Source: Priapulus caudatus (Eukaryota > Priapulida > Priapulimorpha > Priapulimorphida > Priapulidae). Taken from it: DNA of 26,152 nt. This document shows, one piece after another, positions 8,540 to 17,858 of the stretch. Position 1 is the stretch's first letter. Each line of letters starts with the position of its first letter. The notes below the pieces were generated by a model that searched no databases, had not been told where the DNA came from, and saw only the letters and a list, made by a program, of their open reading frames with translations. The stretch covers positions 1-26,152 of the forward strand of contig NW_014579223.1 in the NCBI RefSeq assembly GCF_000485595.1. Reading direction: 5' to 3'. A program made the translations under genes and the position numbers.

Positions 8540-8860
8540 TGGCTTCCCGCTTCGTCTCACGACGCTCCTCTTCATCTCGCGTCGACCCATCACGACCCGT
8601 CACATCACCGATCCACGAACGTTCGTCGCATTTTCGACGTGATTTCTGATGGATTTCCCCGATTTCGCGAATCGATTCGATTTTCCGAATCGATTCGATT
8701 TGCCGAGTCGTGATGGCTTCGCGAGCGCGCATGCTGCTTCGTCTCGCTTCAACCCATCACGTCGATCCACAAACGTATTGTCGCGCATCTCTCGCCAAAC
8801 CTGCGAGCGCGCACCACAGACGCTTGGAACGTCTAAAAAAAAAAAGTAAATAAACACGAA
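8540..8860 (+). other. MCM10: MCM10 3' UTR with poly(A) signal and imperfect duplication
   Basis: The UTR contains two related halves: TGATGGCTTCCCGCTTCGTC (8537-8556) and its degenerate repeat from 8711, each followed by CCCATCACG and CGATCCAC. Between them lie two exact copies of the 12-bp palindrome CGAATCGATTCG (8668-8679 and 8686-8697). AATAAA is at 8849-8854, just after a short A-run, and is the likely cleavage signal. Confidence 0.7.
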
Positions 8861-9308
8861 ATGTATTTACTATCAAAGTCTTGATGTTTCTCTACTCTCT
8901 TTCGCCTATTATTGCCGCTAACTTCCTGTAAATGCCTTTCAAATGCACCTCTGCAACACATGACTACACCACACGCACGCCGCTGTGCACAAACAACACG
9001 TATAATATAGTGTTGCTATATGTGTTATTGTTCGTCGCCGGGGATACTATGGTTTCATGTCTGTACAGCCGCCGCCGCCGCTCGGTCGGCCGCAGAGATT
9101 TTCCCTTCTGCTCTATAACTCGACCCCTAATTGACCTAGCGTGACCAAACTTGGTATATTTACACATCTTGCGGAGAAGGTTGGCAGCATACCAAAACCA
9201 GGTCACTGCGACCTTTATTTGACATTTACCTTGACCTTGATCATATTTCCCTTCCGCTCTATGACTCGGCCCCTAATTGACCTAGCGCTACCAAAACAAG
9301 GTCACTAC
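8861..9308. repeat. Intergenic sequence with a ~145-bp tandem duplication
   Basis: TTTCCCTTC(T/C)GCTCTAT followed by ACTCG(A/G)CCCCTAATTGACC occurs at about 9100 and again at about 9246. Each is followed by TAGCG and ACCAAA, with TGACCTTGACC-type runs between. No gene is recognised. The second unit ends at the junction with block X'. Confidence 0.65.
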
Positions 9309-9997
9309 ATAAATGCTGTTTTCCAAGGTCTGGAAAGTTCTGGAATTTTTAAATGCTGTTTTCCAAGGTCTGGAAAGTTCCAGTAAAAGGTTGACAGCCC
9401 TGGAAATACCTAAAGACCTTGAATAATTAAATAATTAAGTTATTTATTTATTTAGTTATCTTTGCTTTTAAAAAAGTCCTTAACGATGAGCCCATCGTCC
9501 ATCTTGTCTAAGAATAAAATCTACTTCATGCAAAAGCTTCTGAACTAATCGGTGATTTGGCGCGAAGAGATGCTAGGATCGTACGTGGCTAAAATAAAGT
9601 GGTCACGAAAATAGACTCGTTAAGTCCTGGAAAAAGTCTTGGGAAAAGTTTTTGCTTGGGTTAGCAAACCCTGTGGTAGCTCTTCTGCGATCATTCGTAG
9701 TGCTGTTCATCATTGTAGATAATCTATCGCTAGAGCTGTAGAATTTATAATATATATTTTTTCTCTCAAGCGTGCTGCGCGTGCGTGCATGCACATGTTT
9801 TTCCTTCTACTTGCTTTAATGTTTACTAACAAAAAGAGATGTGGAAACGGTGCCAAGAAGAGAGCCTTGCACGCAGCGGCACCTGCCAGTGAAAACTGTG
9901 AGTCGATCTCTTCTCTAGTCCACTAGGCCAGTAGCCCAGTGGGCACACGAAAATTATTATTATTACTTGCTTTTTCACGGCATTGTTGTTTTTGCAG

Positions 9998-10080
9998 CGA
10001 GAAGCTACTGGCGACACCTACCAGTGGATCGATGAACCTTATTCAGCATATGACGAAGAAGGATGTCTCCAAAGAAGACG
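9998..10080 (+). CDS. MCM10: Candidate MCM10 exon 1 (open copy)
   Basis: A T-rich tract ending TTTTTGCAG precedes, and a donor-like GACG|GTAGGA follows. The 83 nt read 1 + 27 codons + 1, including EKLLATPTSGSMNLIQH and ending TKKDVSKED. The trailing G is phase-compatible with the start of exon 2 at 10800. Both splice-like borders are conserved in the damaged copy at 1257-1354. The position fits the poorly conserved region between the OB-fold core and the C-terminal half of MCM10, but the peptide itself is not diagnostic. Confidence 0.45.
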
Positions 10081-10799
10081 GTAGGACACACGAGTGCGAA
10101 CGCATAGATTTAGAGGAAACTGAAGGGTGGTTACACTTGCTGTATACGCCATATTTTTCGCTTACAGATATTTTCACTAATTTTGACTTGGCGGACAATT
10201 TTGCGAGTGGTTAATTTTGCGGTCGGTGAATTCCCGAATCGGTCAAGAACAGCGTGTTGTTATTTTCGCGGTCGGCGACGCGTTTGCGAAATTCACGAAA
10301 ATTAAACCACCGCAAAATATACAGCGTATACCGTAGTATGCCAGTGCTTGGTATGTTAAGTGCAGGGGTATGAATCTTACCATCTTTGACGAGGGGAGAA
10401 CGTAGTACAGTTTCTGAAACGATAAATGGCAAAAGAAAATGATTTGGTGGGGGGGGGCGAGGAAATGGCAAAGAACTCCTGAAGTATACCATATTTTAAA
10501 TAGCAATTAATATGAAAATTAATTTGCTGCTTTTCTCTCGACAGTTGCTCCCTCTGTCTAAAAAAGAAAGTCTAATAATAATTTAAAAAGTCGAATTTCA
10601 ATCGTGCGGTCCGTGTTTCCCACGAGTTTCCTGTCCGTCTCGATTCACATTCGTAAGAAATTCGGACTTCCTTTCCTTCCTCTCCGGCCGCAATCGCATC
10701 CCCGACTCCTAGAAAAAAAAGAAACTTTGGTCAAAAAAAACCAAAGAACTTTGCGTTTCTCCGAAAAATGCTGCGCCTAACCCGCGTGTTTCCCGCCAG
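10081..10799. other. Intron before exon 2, no other gene
   Basis: This is intronic sequence shared with 1355-2185. It contains a poly-G run (10447-10456) and AT-rich stretches but no recognisable coding or RNA gene. Confidence 0.65.
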
Positions 10800-11035
10800 C
10801 AGGGGGCGCTGGTGGCGGCGGCGCGTCCGTCAAGTACGTGACGCCGCGAGAGCTGCTGTCGCATCACGAGCGCGAGATGAGTCATCGTCGGAGGAAGGGG
10901 AGCGTTGCCACGGCGACGTCGCCGCGAGGTCGTTTGGCGAGCGTGCCGAGGCTGGGCGCGGGGCTGCGGCCGGGCGAGGAGCTGGTGCTGGCGTCGAGCG
11001 TGAACGTGAGGGCGCCACCGCTCAGCGCGGCGAAG
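10800..11035 (+). CDS. MCM10: MCM10 exon 2 (open copy)
   Basis: The exon starts after TTTCCCGCCAG and ends AAG|GTAAGG. After two bases that complete the previous codon it holds 78 open codons. SVKYVTPRELLSHHE leads into the basic RRRKGS stretch, then PRLGAGLRPGEELVL and APPLSAAK. The order basic helix, P(K/R)LGxG, acidic/hydrophobic turn, PxLSAxAK is the signature of the region just upstream of the MCM10 C-terminal domain. It joins exon 3 (LKAIQKVRA) in phase 0. Exon 3 on this strand would lie beyond the N gap. The copy at 2186-2443 is damaged. Confidence 0.88.
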
Positions 11036-11044
11036 GTAAGGGGC

Positions 11045-11046
11045 CG

Positions 11047-11078
<32 letters not shown>

Positions 11079-11094
11079 CATCATAATCATTATT

Positions 11095-11142
<48 letters not shown>
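11045..11142. repeat. ATT/ATC microsatellite truncated by gap
   Basis: TTA repeats pass into a near-pure ATC run that ends at the N gap. The run is long enough to explain why the assembly stopped. Confidence 0.95.
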
Positions 11143-11152
11143 NNNNNNNNNN
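11143..11152. other. Assembly gap (10 N)
   Basis: Ten undetermined bases separate plus-oriented MCM10 sequence on the left from minus-oriented MCM10 sequence on the right. The gap marks a scaffold or misassembly junction. Confidence 0.99.
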
Positions 11153-11365
11153 ACAAGCAAACAAGAAAAATTCCCAGGAGACTATACCGTCACGCGCACT
11201 CTACGAGACAGAAATCGGCGTGTGCGCGCGATTATAACGCGGAAGAAAATCCTCAGCGTGGCGCAGGAGGAAAACTCCGCAGGATCTCCTTCCATAAAAA
11301 CCGGCACGGAGGCGCCCACAGACGGCTGAGGCGCCCGTAGACTGCCGGCGAGCTGGTCGAATCAC

Positions 11366-11522
11366 TTGCAGGAGGCGCGGTATCTTGTCGATGGTCGCTC
11401 ATTCCGCTAGAGGCGCAGGCCTTGCACTGGAAGAACTTCTGCATCGGCGTCGTGGGCCGCGTGATTTGGATGGCGCTCGTCTTGCAGATGCCGACGGCGT
11501 TGTACAGTGGTCGTCTTTGGCA
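11366..11522 (-). pseudogene. MCM10: MCM10 exon 6, damaged copy
   Basis: On the minus strand the acceptor TTTCACCAG precedes TGCCAAAGACGACC, and the donor TGCAA|GTGATT follows. The length is 157 nt against 152 in the intact exon, with about five net extra bases. QKFFQCKAC can be read in one stretch, and the first and last zinc ligands fall in other frames. Differences are scattered one-base indels, the reverse of the situation at exons 3-5, where this right-hand copy is the clean one. Confidence 0.85.
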
Positions 11523-11548
11523 CTGGTGAAACGTAAGCGAGGCGGGCA

Positions 11549-11905
11549 AAGTCATGTGAGCGCCTATTAATAAGAAATATTGTTTGTTTGCCCTCACACC
11601 GACAGGGACCCCGCAAAAAGGGGCCGACTCAAAATTTGTATTCATCTTTTTTTTTTTTAAACGCAAATTGTATCACTGTACATTATATAATTCTGTAGGC
11701 AATACATGTATATGTACCGAAGCAAAACAAACATTCAACATAAGATGGTATCTCCACCAAGACACCCCGAGCATTGTAAGACACCATGCCTGAATTTGTC
11801 AAGACCCCCGCCCTCAAAAAAAAGCCGACTGTACTACCGCCAAACTTTTCAGCCCTGGTCGGCGTGGAGGGCAAACAAACTATTTTTTTAATTGTGGCTC
11901 AGTTT
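11549..11905. mobile_element. Inverted-repeat element next to exon 6, right copy
   Basis: This is the reverse-complement counterpart of 6737-7097. The arms are recognisable as TTGTTTGTTTGCCCTCAC near 11579-11597 and GGCAAACAAACTATTTTTTT near 11870-11888. The ends match the left copy only approximately. Confidence 0.6.
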
Positions 11906-12282
11906 CGGCAACATTCGCAGGCTAACGCTTGTAACAAGTCCGCGACTCACAAGACGACAGCGCTTATCTACGTCTACTGGCGGTGACTCTGTGGTGCGAA
12001 GTGGTGGGATTCTAGTAAACCCTGTTAGTCCCAAATGTGGTTCACATACATGCGAAACAGTGGAATGAACAAGGATGTGTACAGGAACCTTCTTCAAAGG
12101 AATGTTCGTGGATATCGTTATGAAATTGCCACGAGATGCGCGTAACGTTTAAGTGTCTTCAGATTAAAGATGGAAGCTCCCATCGTACGTAGTAGCAACA
12201 ACTATTTGCAAGACAGAATCAGGAGTACCGAAGTGATGACGTCACGGTGGCATGGACAACGAACCTACTGGTTCTACACAAT

Positions 12283-14020
12283 CAGCCGCCTCGCTACCCA
12301 CTCGCCAATAGCGCCAATGGCGAACAAATTAGTAATCTGGCGATGAAAGTCTATTATTTGGGCAAAAAAGTGACGAACGCAATTTTCCCGTAACTAAACA
12401 TGACCCAGCAAACATCAATCCTATTGATCGTCGAAACAGCAACGTTTCTTTTTGCGTGCCGCACACTCCTGTGTCATTCCAATGCAGCTTTTCCTCGATT
12501 CCGAGAAAGTTTGCTGTCGCTCCCGTCATACCAGCGCGGTGCTCACCCCTACATATACAGCAAGTAACCACGCCCACGCGACTGTAACAATCAGTGCATT
12601 CGCGCCCCCCCTCCCCTACTTCAATCAATGCCGCCCCAGCCAGCAAGCACGAGCCAAGATTGTGCACAGCCACGGACCTGGGCCGCACGGACAGCGGGGT
12701 GTCGGCGGGCTGCCTTTTTTCGTTTTCTTTTCTTTGGCTGTGAATGCGTTGAGAATGCGTAGGGCATCCGGAAGCGCGGGAGAATGGTCCAGATGCGTGA
12801 GTCTCCCACGAAATGCGCAGCGTTAGACTTAGTAGGTCTGCTAACAGAGCAAGATTAAACTAAAGGGTGAAAGTTTTATTTTCGCGGGCTGCCATCAAAT
12901 GCAGTCTAAGACATTCAAATGTTTTAAATTTTGCTGGGGAGACCCCAGAACCCCCTCTACCTCTCTCCCCCGCGTCTGCCTGCAGAATCCACATTCGTGC
13001 TTACTGCACGCCTTTGAATCCATCATGTGCGTTTTTCCCCAAACTGGGATTACCACCGTTTCTAATTTTCCCTCAGAAGAAACCCTGTGTTTAAAAAAGG
13101 CCTGTCTCCACACACGGCACGGCACGGCAACGGCGCTGGCAAAAGTCAAATGATTTTTACTACGCGTCTGCGTGCACTGTGGTGTGTGCACGCGTGCATG
13201 CGTGCGCATGCGTGTAGGTGTGTGTTTGTGTGTGTACTGTGTGTGAGTACTGTAAAAAGTATAAAACTGATAAGTACTAACTGGTAATATAGTCAGCTTT
13301 GATGAGCAGCTAATTTTTCTGGCTCAATAGCATCCGAAGTTACAAAAGTTAGTAGAGTATATCTTTATATACCTTCTTTAATACGCTCTTGAGTATAAGC
13401 ATGTGCTGTGAAAAACTCTTCTGTAAACTATTAGTATACTGTAAATAACTATAGTGTGTGTGTATAGTACTGTCTATACTGCACTGCGCGCCGTGCGTGT
13501 GTGACTCTACCATCCACAACAGTTGATGTGGAGAGGCGTTTTAGCAGACATAATTTGGTGTAAAACAGCTCTGAGAAATAACCTGAAAACAGAAAGTTTT
13601 TGTGACATTCTAACCATCAAAATTGAAGGACCAGAAGAAGAGATTTTTGACTTTGAAAAGTGCTATTCCAGTGGTGCCCAAAAAAATAGGAGAATTTTAC
13701 TGCCAGCAGTAAAGGAAAAAATTCAGACAATGTTGAATGTCTCTGTCAGCAGTCAGAGTCATGGTGGTGAATCATAGTGTTAGTAAGTGTGTCAGTCATA
13801 GACAGGTTGGTGAATCATAGTTTGTTTGCATTAAATAAGTGTAGTTTTGTACTTCATGCATATAAAAGTTTGTGAAAAAATAAGAAAAGAAAATTATTCA
13901 GCCTTTTTGTGTTCAGAAATGTTAGGCTACAGATGTGCTAACAGGAATCCAAATTGGCTAATGAAAATGATTCTGGCTAATTGTTTGGCACAGGAAAAAA
14001 AATCCTAGCTTAGGGCCCTG
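12283..14020 (+). mobile_element. hAT-family DNA transposon, 1738 bp, degenerate
   Basis: The element begins CAG (12283) and ends CTG (14020). Terminal sequences CAGCCGCCTCGCTA and, read inward on the other strand, CAGGGCCCTAAGCTA form an imperfect inverted repeat typical of hAT ends. ACAAT directly abuts both sides (12278-12282 and 14021-14025), while the left-hand copy of the intron shows the uninterrupted site near 6334-6342. A hAT transposase C-terminal fragment lies near the right end. The remaining interior (12300-13500) has GT-rich runs and no recognisable transposase core, so the copy is non-autonomous. Confidence 0.75.
13510..13777 (+). pseudogene. hAT transposase C-terminal dimerisation fragment (frameshifted)
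   Basis: The sequence reads TTVDVERRFSRHNLV, then after one base out of frame KTALRNNLKTESF, followed by IKIEGPEEEIFDFEK and a stop at 13775-13777. The order (S/T-x-x-E-R-x-F-S, then K-T-x-L-R-N-x-L-x-x-E, then I-x-I-E-G-P and D-F) is the C-terminal signature of hAT transposases and of domesticated relatives such as ZNF862-like proteins. The catalytic DDE part, BED finger and start are absent. Only the last 80 or so residues remain, with one frameshift between the two motif halves. Confidence 0.75.
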
Positions 14021-14376
14021 ACAATCATATGCCCTGTAACATTAACTGCGTGTCGTGTTTTGTACCCGATTGTAACCATCATTCTGAGAGTCATTATTGC
14101 AGTTTTTATAAGATTTCCGAGGATGGAAGTGAAAAGCAAAAAAAAAGAAAAAAATATTAACAAAAAAATTTGAAAAAAAAATGTAATTTTTTTTTAATTC
14201 ATTAAATATTGTAAGATCGACTTGGCTACCTGATGCTTTACCGCTGTCTGCAGCGCACACCACTCGTTGTTTACGTACGAACAACATTTTCACGCAGTTA
14301 ATTGTTATGGAGCCAGTGGCTTGTGTAGAACCAGCCCCGTACGTTGTCTGCCAACGTGACGTCACACTTCGGTACT

Positions 14377-15567
14377 CTATAGGTAAGCACTCATCCATTT
14401 ACCTACGCAAGCCTACAGATGCTGCAATAGAGTGCTGCCACCTGTAACGCAATTAACGCAGGCAAAAACTACATAGTACCACCACCACATGCACTGGCAG
14501 TGGCCACTGGCAGTGGCATACGTTACATGTAACATACTGACAGTACAGAATGCCATAGAAATTATACGATTTAAGGAGCATAAACCTTCTTCAACCAATT
14601 TAGCTTTTGAATTCACTGTGACATTGTAGCCTCATACATCCAGGCATGGTATAGATTCTACTAGCAAAAAATCCATGTTTAACCCTCCTCTTGAGGGTCA
14701 AAAGGTTATCCGACACACTTACTCTTCGCATTTCAGCAGAAGGTACATTCATGCGTCCTTTCAATAAAGCCATAAAAATGCTAGGTCACCGCTGAATACA
14801 AAAAAGTTTTTAATCGCCGCTCCGTCAGACCATGTCCTCAGAAAATGTCTAAAATCTGCCCTGTGCCCTTGACCTTGACCTGTGACCTCAATTTCGGCAC
14901 AGTGATGGCTTTTCCTACCATGATTGCTATACACCGACTATCACGAGCCTTAGGTCGAGCCGTTTAGATTTGTGCCGCAATTCTGCATTCCTCCCTATAC
15001 CTTAAGTTAAGGAGTGAATGTTCCCCCTTCCTTTACACCTCTTGACCTTTGACCGTTTGACCCCCCAGCTTCGACATCCCAACATCGTTTTGACGATCCC
15101 CCCAACGTCCCGAATATCGTGACCGTACGTCGAGCGGTTAAGATTTGTGCCCAACTGTTGACGGACGGACGGACGGACGGACGGACGGACGGACGACGGA
15201 CGACGGACGGACCGACGGCCGACGATCATGCGATTCTACAAGCTGCATCTGACTACGTCAGATGAGCTAAAAACTTAGCTGATGAGTTCTCAAAGCTGTT
15301 CATTATGTAATTATGATTGTAATTGTACTTCTGTATGCTGTAATTATACTCCGAAATTACTTTTTTTGGCTCAAACCGAACTGCTATGCTTGCATGATTG
15401 TGATAAATATAATTATTCGAACATTGAAATGTTCAAAATTGTGAAGTTCATTAACAAATAACACATATATCGCTGTTAAACGTCATTTTAAATAACTATA
15501 AAAATAAATACATGTAAAACCTTAAAACTCTCTCTCTCTCTCTCTCTCCCTCCCTCTCTCCTCCTAC
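14377..15567. other. Intron 5, right copy, including GGAC/AGGTCA repeat
   Basis: This is the reverse-complement counterpart of 4736-5957. It holds TTGACCTTTGACC half-sites at about 15042-15063 and TGACCTTGACCTGTGACCTC at 14873-14892. A near-pure GGAC tetranucleotide run lies at about 15160-15210 and a CT run at about 15527-15562 just beyond the exon 5 donor. No gene is seen. Confidence 0.75.
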
Positions 15568-15681
15568 CTTCTTGCAGGTGTACGCCACACACTTGGTGCT
15601 CATCGTGGCGGCCATCTTTTCTTCGAGCGTCTCCTTCTTCTCGAGAAGGTCAAAGTACTTGTCTCGTTGCTCCACCTCCGC
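15568..15681 (-). CDS. MCM10: MCM10 exon 5 (intact)
   Basis: On the minus strand the exon follows GATGCTTGCAG and ends TGCAAGAAG|GTAGGA. Its 38 codons read AEVEQRDKYFDLLEKKETLE, then EKMAATMSTK and CVAYTCKK. The run xExxxRxKYFxxLEKKExLEEKM is the most conserved stretch preceding the MCM10 zinc domain, and KCxxxTCKKC supplies the start of the first zinc motif, with the second Cys coming from exon 6. Both exon ends are phase 0. The left copy (4613-4735) is frame-shifted. Confidence 0.93.
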
Positions 15682-15734
15682 CTGCAAGCATCGTGTTTAT
15701 GTCGACGTTTCACGACAATGATTGTCTAGACGCC

Positions 15735-16515
15735 ACCCGTCTCATCCCCAGCGCCTCCCGTCTCATCCCCAGCGCCTCGCGTCTCGTCCCCAGCGCCTCG
15801 CGTCTCGTCCCCAGCACCTCGCGTCTCATCCCCAGCGCCTCCCGTCTCATCCCAGCGCCTCGGTGTCATCCCCAGCACCTCGCGTCTCACCCCAGCGCTC
15901 GCGTCTCGTCGCCAGCGCCTCGCGTCTCATCCCCAGCGCCCGCGTCTCATCCCAGCGCCTCGCGTCTCATCCCCAGCGCCTCGCGTCTCGTCCCCAGCGC
16001 CTCGCGTCTCATCCCCAGCGCCTGCGCGTCTCATCCCCAGCCCAGCGCCTCGCGTCTCGCTCCCCAGCGCCTCGCTGTCTCGTCCCGGCAGCGCTCGTAT
16101 CTCGTCCCCAGCGCCTCGCACCTCATCCCGCGCCTCGCGTCTCATCCCCAGCCTCGCGTCTCATCCCCAGTGCCTCGTGTCTTCATCCCCAGCGCCTCGT
16201 GTCTCATCCCCAGCGCCTCGTGTCTCATCCCAGCGGCTCGCATCTCATCCCCAGCGCTCGCGTCTCATCCCAGCGGCGCATCTCATCCCCAAGCGCCTCG
16301 CGTCTCATCCCCAGCGCCTCGCGCTCGTCCCCACGCCTCGGTCTCGTCGCCAGCGCCTCGCTCATCCCAGCGCCTCGCGTCTCGATCCGCCAGCGCCTGC
16401 GTCTCATCCCCAGCGCCTTCGTGTCTCATCCCCAGCGCCTCGCACCTCATCCCCAGCGCCTCGCGTCTCATCCCCAGTGCCTTACGTCTCATCTTCAGCA
16501 CCTCGCATCTCGTCT
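15735..16515. repeat. 21-bp minisatellite, longer allele/copy (~36 units)
   Basis: The consensus CTCATCCCCAGCGCCTCGCGT repeats through the intron between exons 4 and 5, with occasional CTCGTC variants and one-base indels. It is about 300 bp longer than its counterpart at 4090-4560. It is antisense-open in three frames because the unit is 21 bp, giving recurrent LIPSASR or SSPAPRV peptides. Confidence 0.92.
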
Positions 16516-16537
16516 CAGGTGGATTGGAACAATTCAC

Positions 16538-16745
16538 ACGTGATATATATATGTGCGAGCGTGCGTGCGAGCGTGCGTGTCGAGCGTGCGTATATCAGGT
16601 AAATAATGACATAGTAATTCATGTCTGCTGTTATTCAACCCCAAGATATATATACTGTTCTATATATATATATATATAAGTATATATATATATATCAAGA
16701 AGCCTTCTTAATATGCTCTTGTATATATATATATATATATATATG
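16538..16745. repeat. TG/GC-rich and AT microsatellites
   Basis: A short GTGCGAGCGTGC repeat (about 16552-16590) is followed by TATATA runs. They are equivalent to about 3858-4080 in the left copy but with different lengths. Confidence 0.8.
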
Positions 16746-16803
16746 ATTTATGATGCTGGCTAGCATTGCCTACTTGCACATAAAAACTGGAATGACATGT
16801 CAC

Positions 16804-16968
16804 CTCGTCTACAGTATCCTGGTGGGCCGACTTTCTGTTTAGCATCTGCTGAAACTCCTTTGACTTCAAGTCAACTTCGCCGAGTCGCGCTCGCTTCGAC
16901 GCCGGCGCGTCGTCAGTGGCGCCACCTGCATGGTGAAATCGTTCGTTCCAACCGAGTGTCAACATGTG
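16804..16968 (-). CDS. MCM10: MCM10 exon 4 (open copy)
   Basis: The 55 codons run in frame to GAC GAG|GTGACA. Recognisable parts are NERFHHAGGATDDAP, KRARLGEVDLKSKEFQQML and RKSAHQDTVDE. The basic K(K/R)xR followed by L-x-S-K/E-E-F-Q-x-(I/M)-L-x-x-K-S-x-H is the conserved pattern before exon 5's block in MCM10. It joins exon 5 in phase 0. The 5' border is uncertain: the left copy has an AG (CCGCAG) immediately before the equivalent CACATG, which is missing here. Another acceptor, TTTCTCAG at 16988-16981, would add an in-frame stop. A small indel near the border is likely. Confidence 0.85.
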
Positions 16969-17021
16969 CGCGGGTTAGTGCTGAGAAAAATGTGGCTGTG
17001 TGAATAGGAAACCCAGTCTAC

Positions 17022-17022
<1 letters not shown>

Positions 17023-17055
<33 letters not shown>

Positions 17056-17819
17056 ATCGTCGTTTTTGTCACTGTTGTTGCAGTAATTGTCACACTTCTT
17101 GTTATTGTTTATGTTGGTGTAGGTTGTTGTTGCTGCTGCTGTCATTGTTGTTGTTTGTAGTCCTTTTGTTGTTGTTATTGTTGCTAAATTGTCGTTTTTG
17201 TCACTGTTGTTGCAGTAGTAGTTGTCACGCTTCTTGTTATTGTTTATGTTGATGTAGGTTGTTGTTGTTGTTGTTGTTTACCTATGCTGAGATGTTTGTT
17301 GAGGCGTTTCTCGACACGCACGCTGTTAGGGTCTCACTTCTTGTTATTGTTTATGTGTTAGTGTAGGTTGTTGTTGTTGCTGTTGTTGTTGTTGTTGCTG
17401 TTTTTGTTGTTGTCATTGTTGTTGTAGGTTGTTGTTAGAAGTGCTTTTGTTTCTGCTATTGCTGTTGCTGTTGTAACTGTTGTTATTATTGCTGTAGATT
17501 GTTCCATTGTTGTAACTGTTGTTATTGTTGCTGTAGGTTGTTCATGTTGTAACTGTTGTTATTGTTGCTGTAGGTTGTTCCATTGTTAGTAACTGTTTGT
17601 TATTGGTTGCTGTAGGTTGTTCCATTGTTGTAACTGTTGTTTATTATTGCTGCGTAGATGTTCCATTGTTGTTGATAACTGTTGTTATTGTTGCTGTAGG
17701 TTGTTCCATTGTTGTAACTGTTGTTATTGTTGCTGTAGATTGTTCCTGCCATTGTTGTTGTTTTTGCTGTTGTTGTGATCATTGTTAAATTGTTTACGTA
17801 GGTTTAGGTTGTTGTTGTT

Positions 17820-17858
<39 letters not shown>

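Larger units (their letters stand above)
1257..8854 (+). other. MCM10: MCM10 3'-half gene model, left copy (candidate exon 1 to poly(A) signal)
   Basis: This is the span of the left, plus-strand copy of MCM10, a replication-initiation protein that binds DNA, the CMG helicase and polymerase alpha in the nucleus. Exon segments in order are 1257-1354 (candidate), 2186-2443, 2663-2815, 3608-3789, 4613-4735, 7125-7276, 7928-7970 and 8456-8539. The last three are intact and in phase. The earlier ones carry indels that shift the frame, although the right-hand copy shows the same exons clean. The upstream part of the protein (N-terminal coiled coil and OB-fold/zinc-finger core) is not in this window. 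The gene is therefore partial at its 5' end and complete at its 3' end. Confidence 0.85.
9309..11035 (+). repeat. Block X', second copy of the direct duplication
   Basis: This has the same order of landmarks as 1-2443 but is about 20 percent shorter. Part of that is fewer tandem units, part is missing G/C-containing bits, for example GATGAGCCCATCG for GATGAGCCGCATCG and ATAAATGGCAAAAG for ATAAAATGGGCAAAAAG. The MCM10 exon at its right end is nevertheless open throughout. It lies downstream of the MCM10 stop codon on the same strand. It is therefore a tandem partial gene duplication, another haplotype, or a misjoin. Confidence 0.85.
12224..14376. mobile_element. Fold-back element, right copy, split by a hAT insertion
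   Basis: AGTACCGAAGTG at 12224 and its inverse CTTCGGTACT ending at 14376 mark the same inverted-repeat element as 5958-6399. The arm starting at 12224 is interrupted after TGGTTCTACACAAT by the hAT element and resumes at ACAATCATATG (14021). Removing 12283-14020 leaves about the size of the left copy. Confidence 0.7.

Noticed and set aside
10768-11340. 190-codon frame crossing the N gap with poly-Ile
   Set aside because: It shadows MCM10 exon 2 in another frame, then reads through an ATT/ATC array and undetermined bases.
15693-16679. Long plus-strand open frame with repeating LIPSASR heptads
   Set aside because: It is a 21-bp minisatellite read in frame, antisense to an MCM10 intron. Other frames are also open, and it has no domain outside the repeat.
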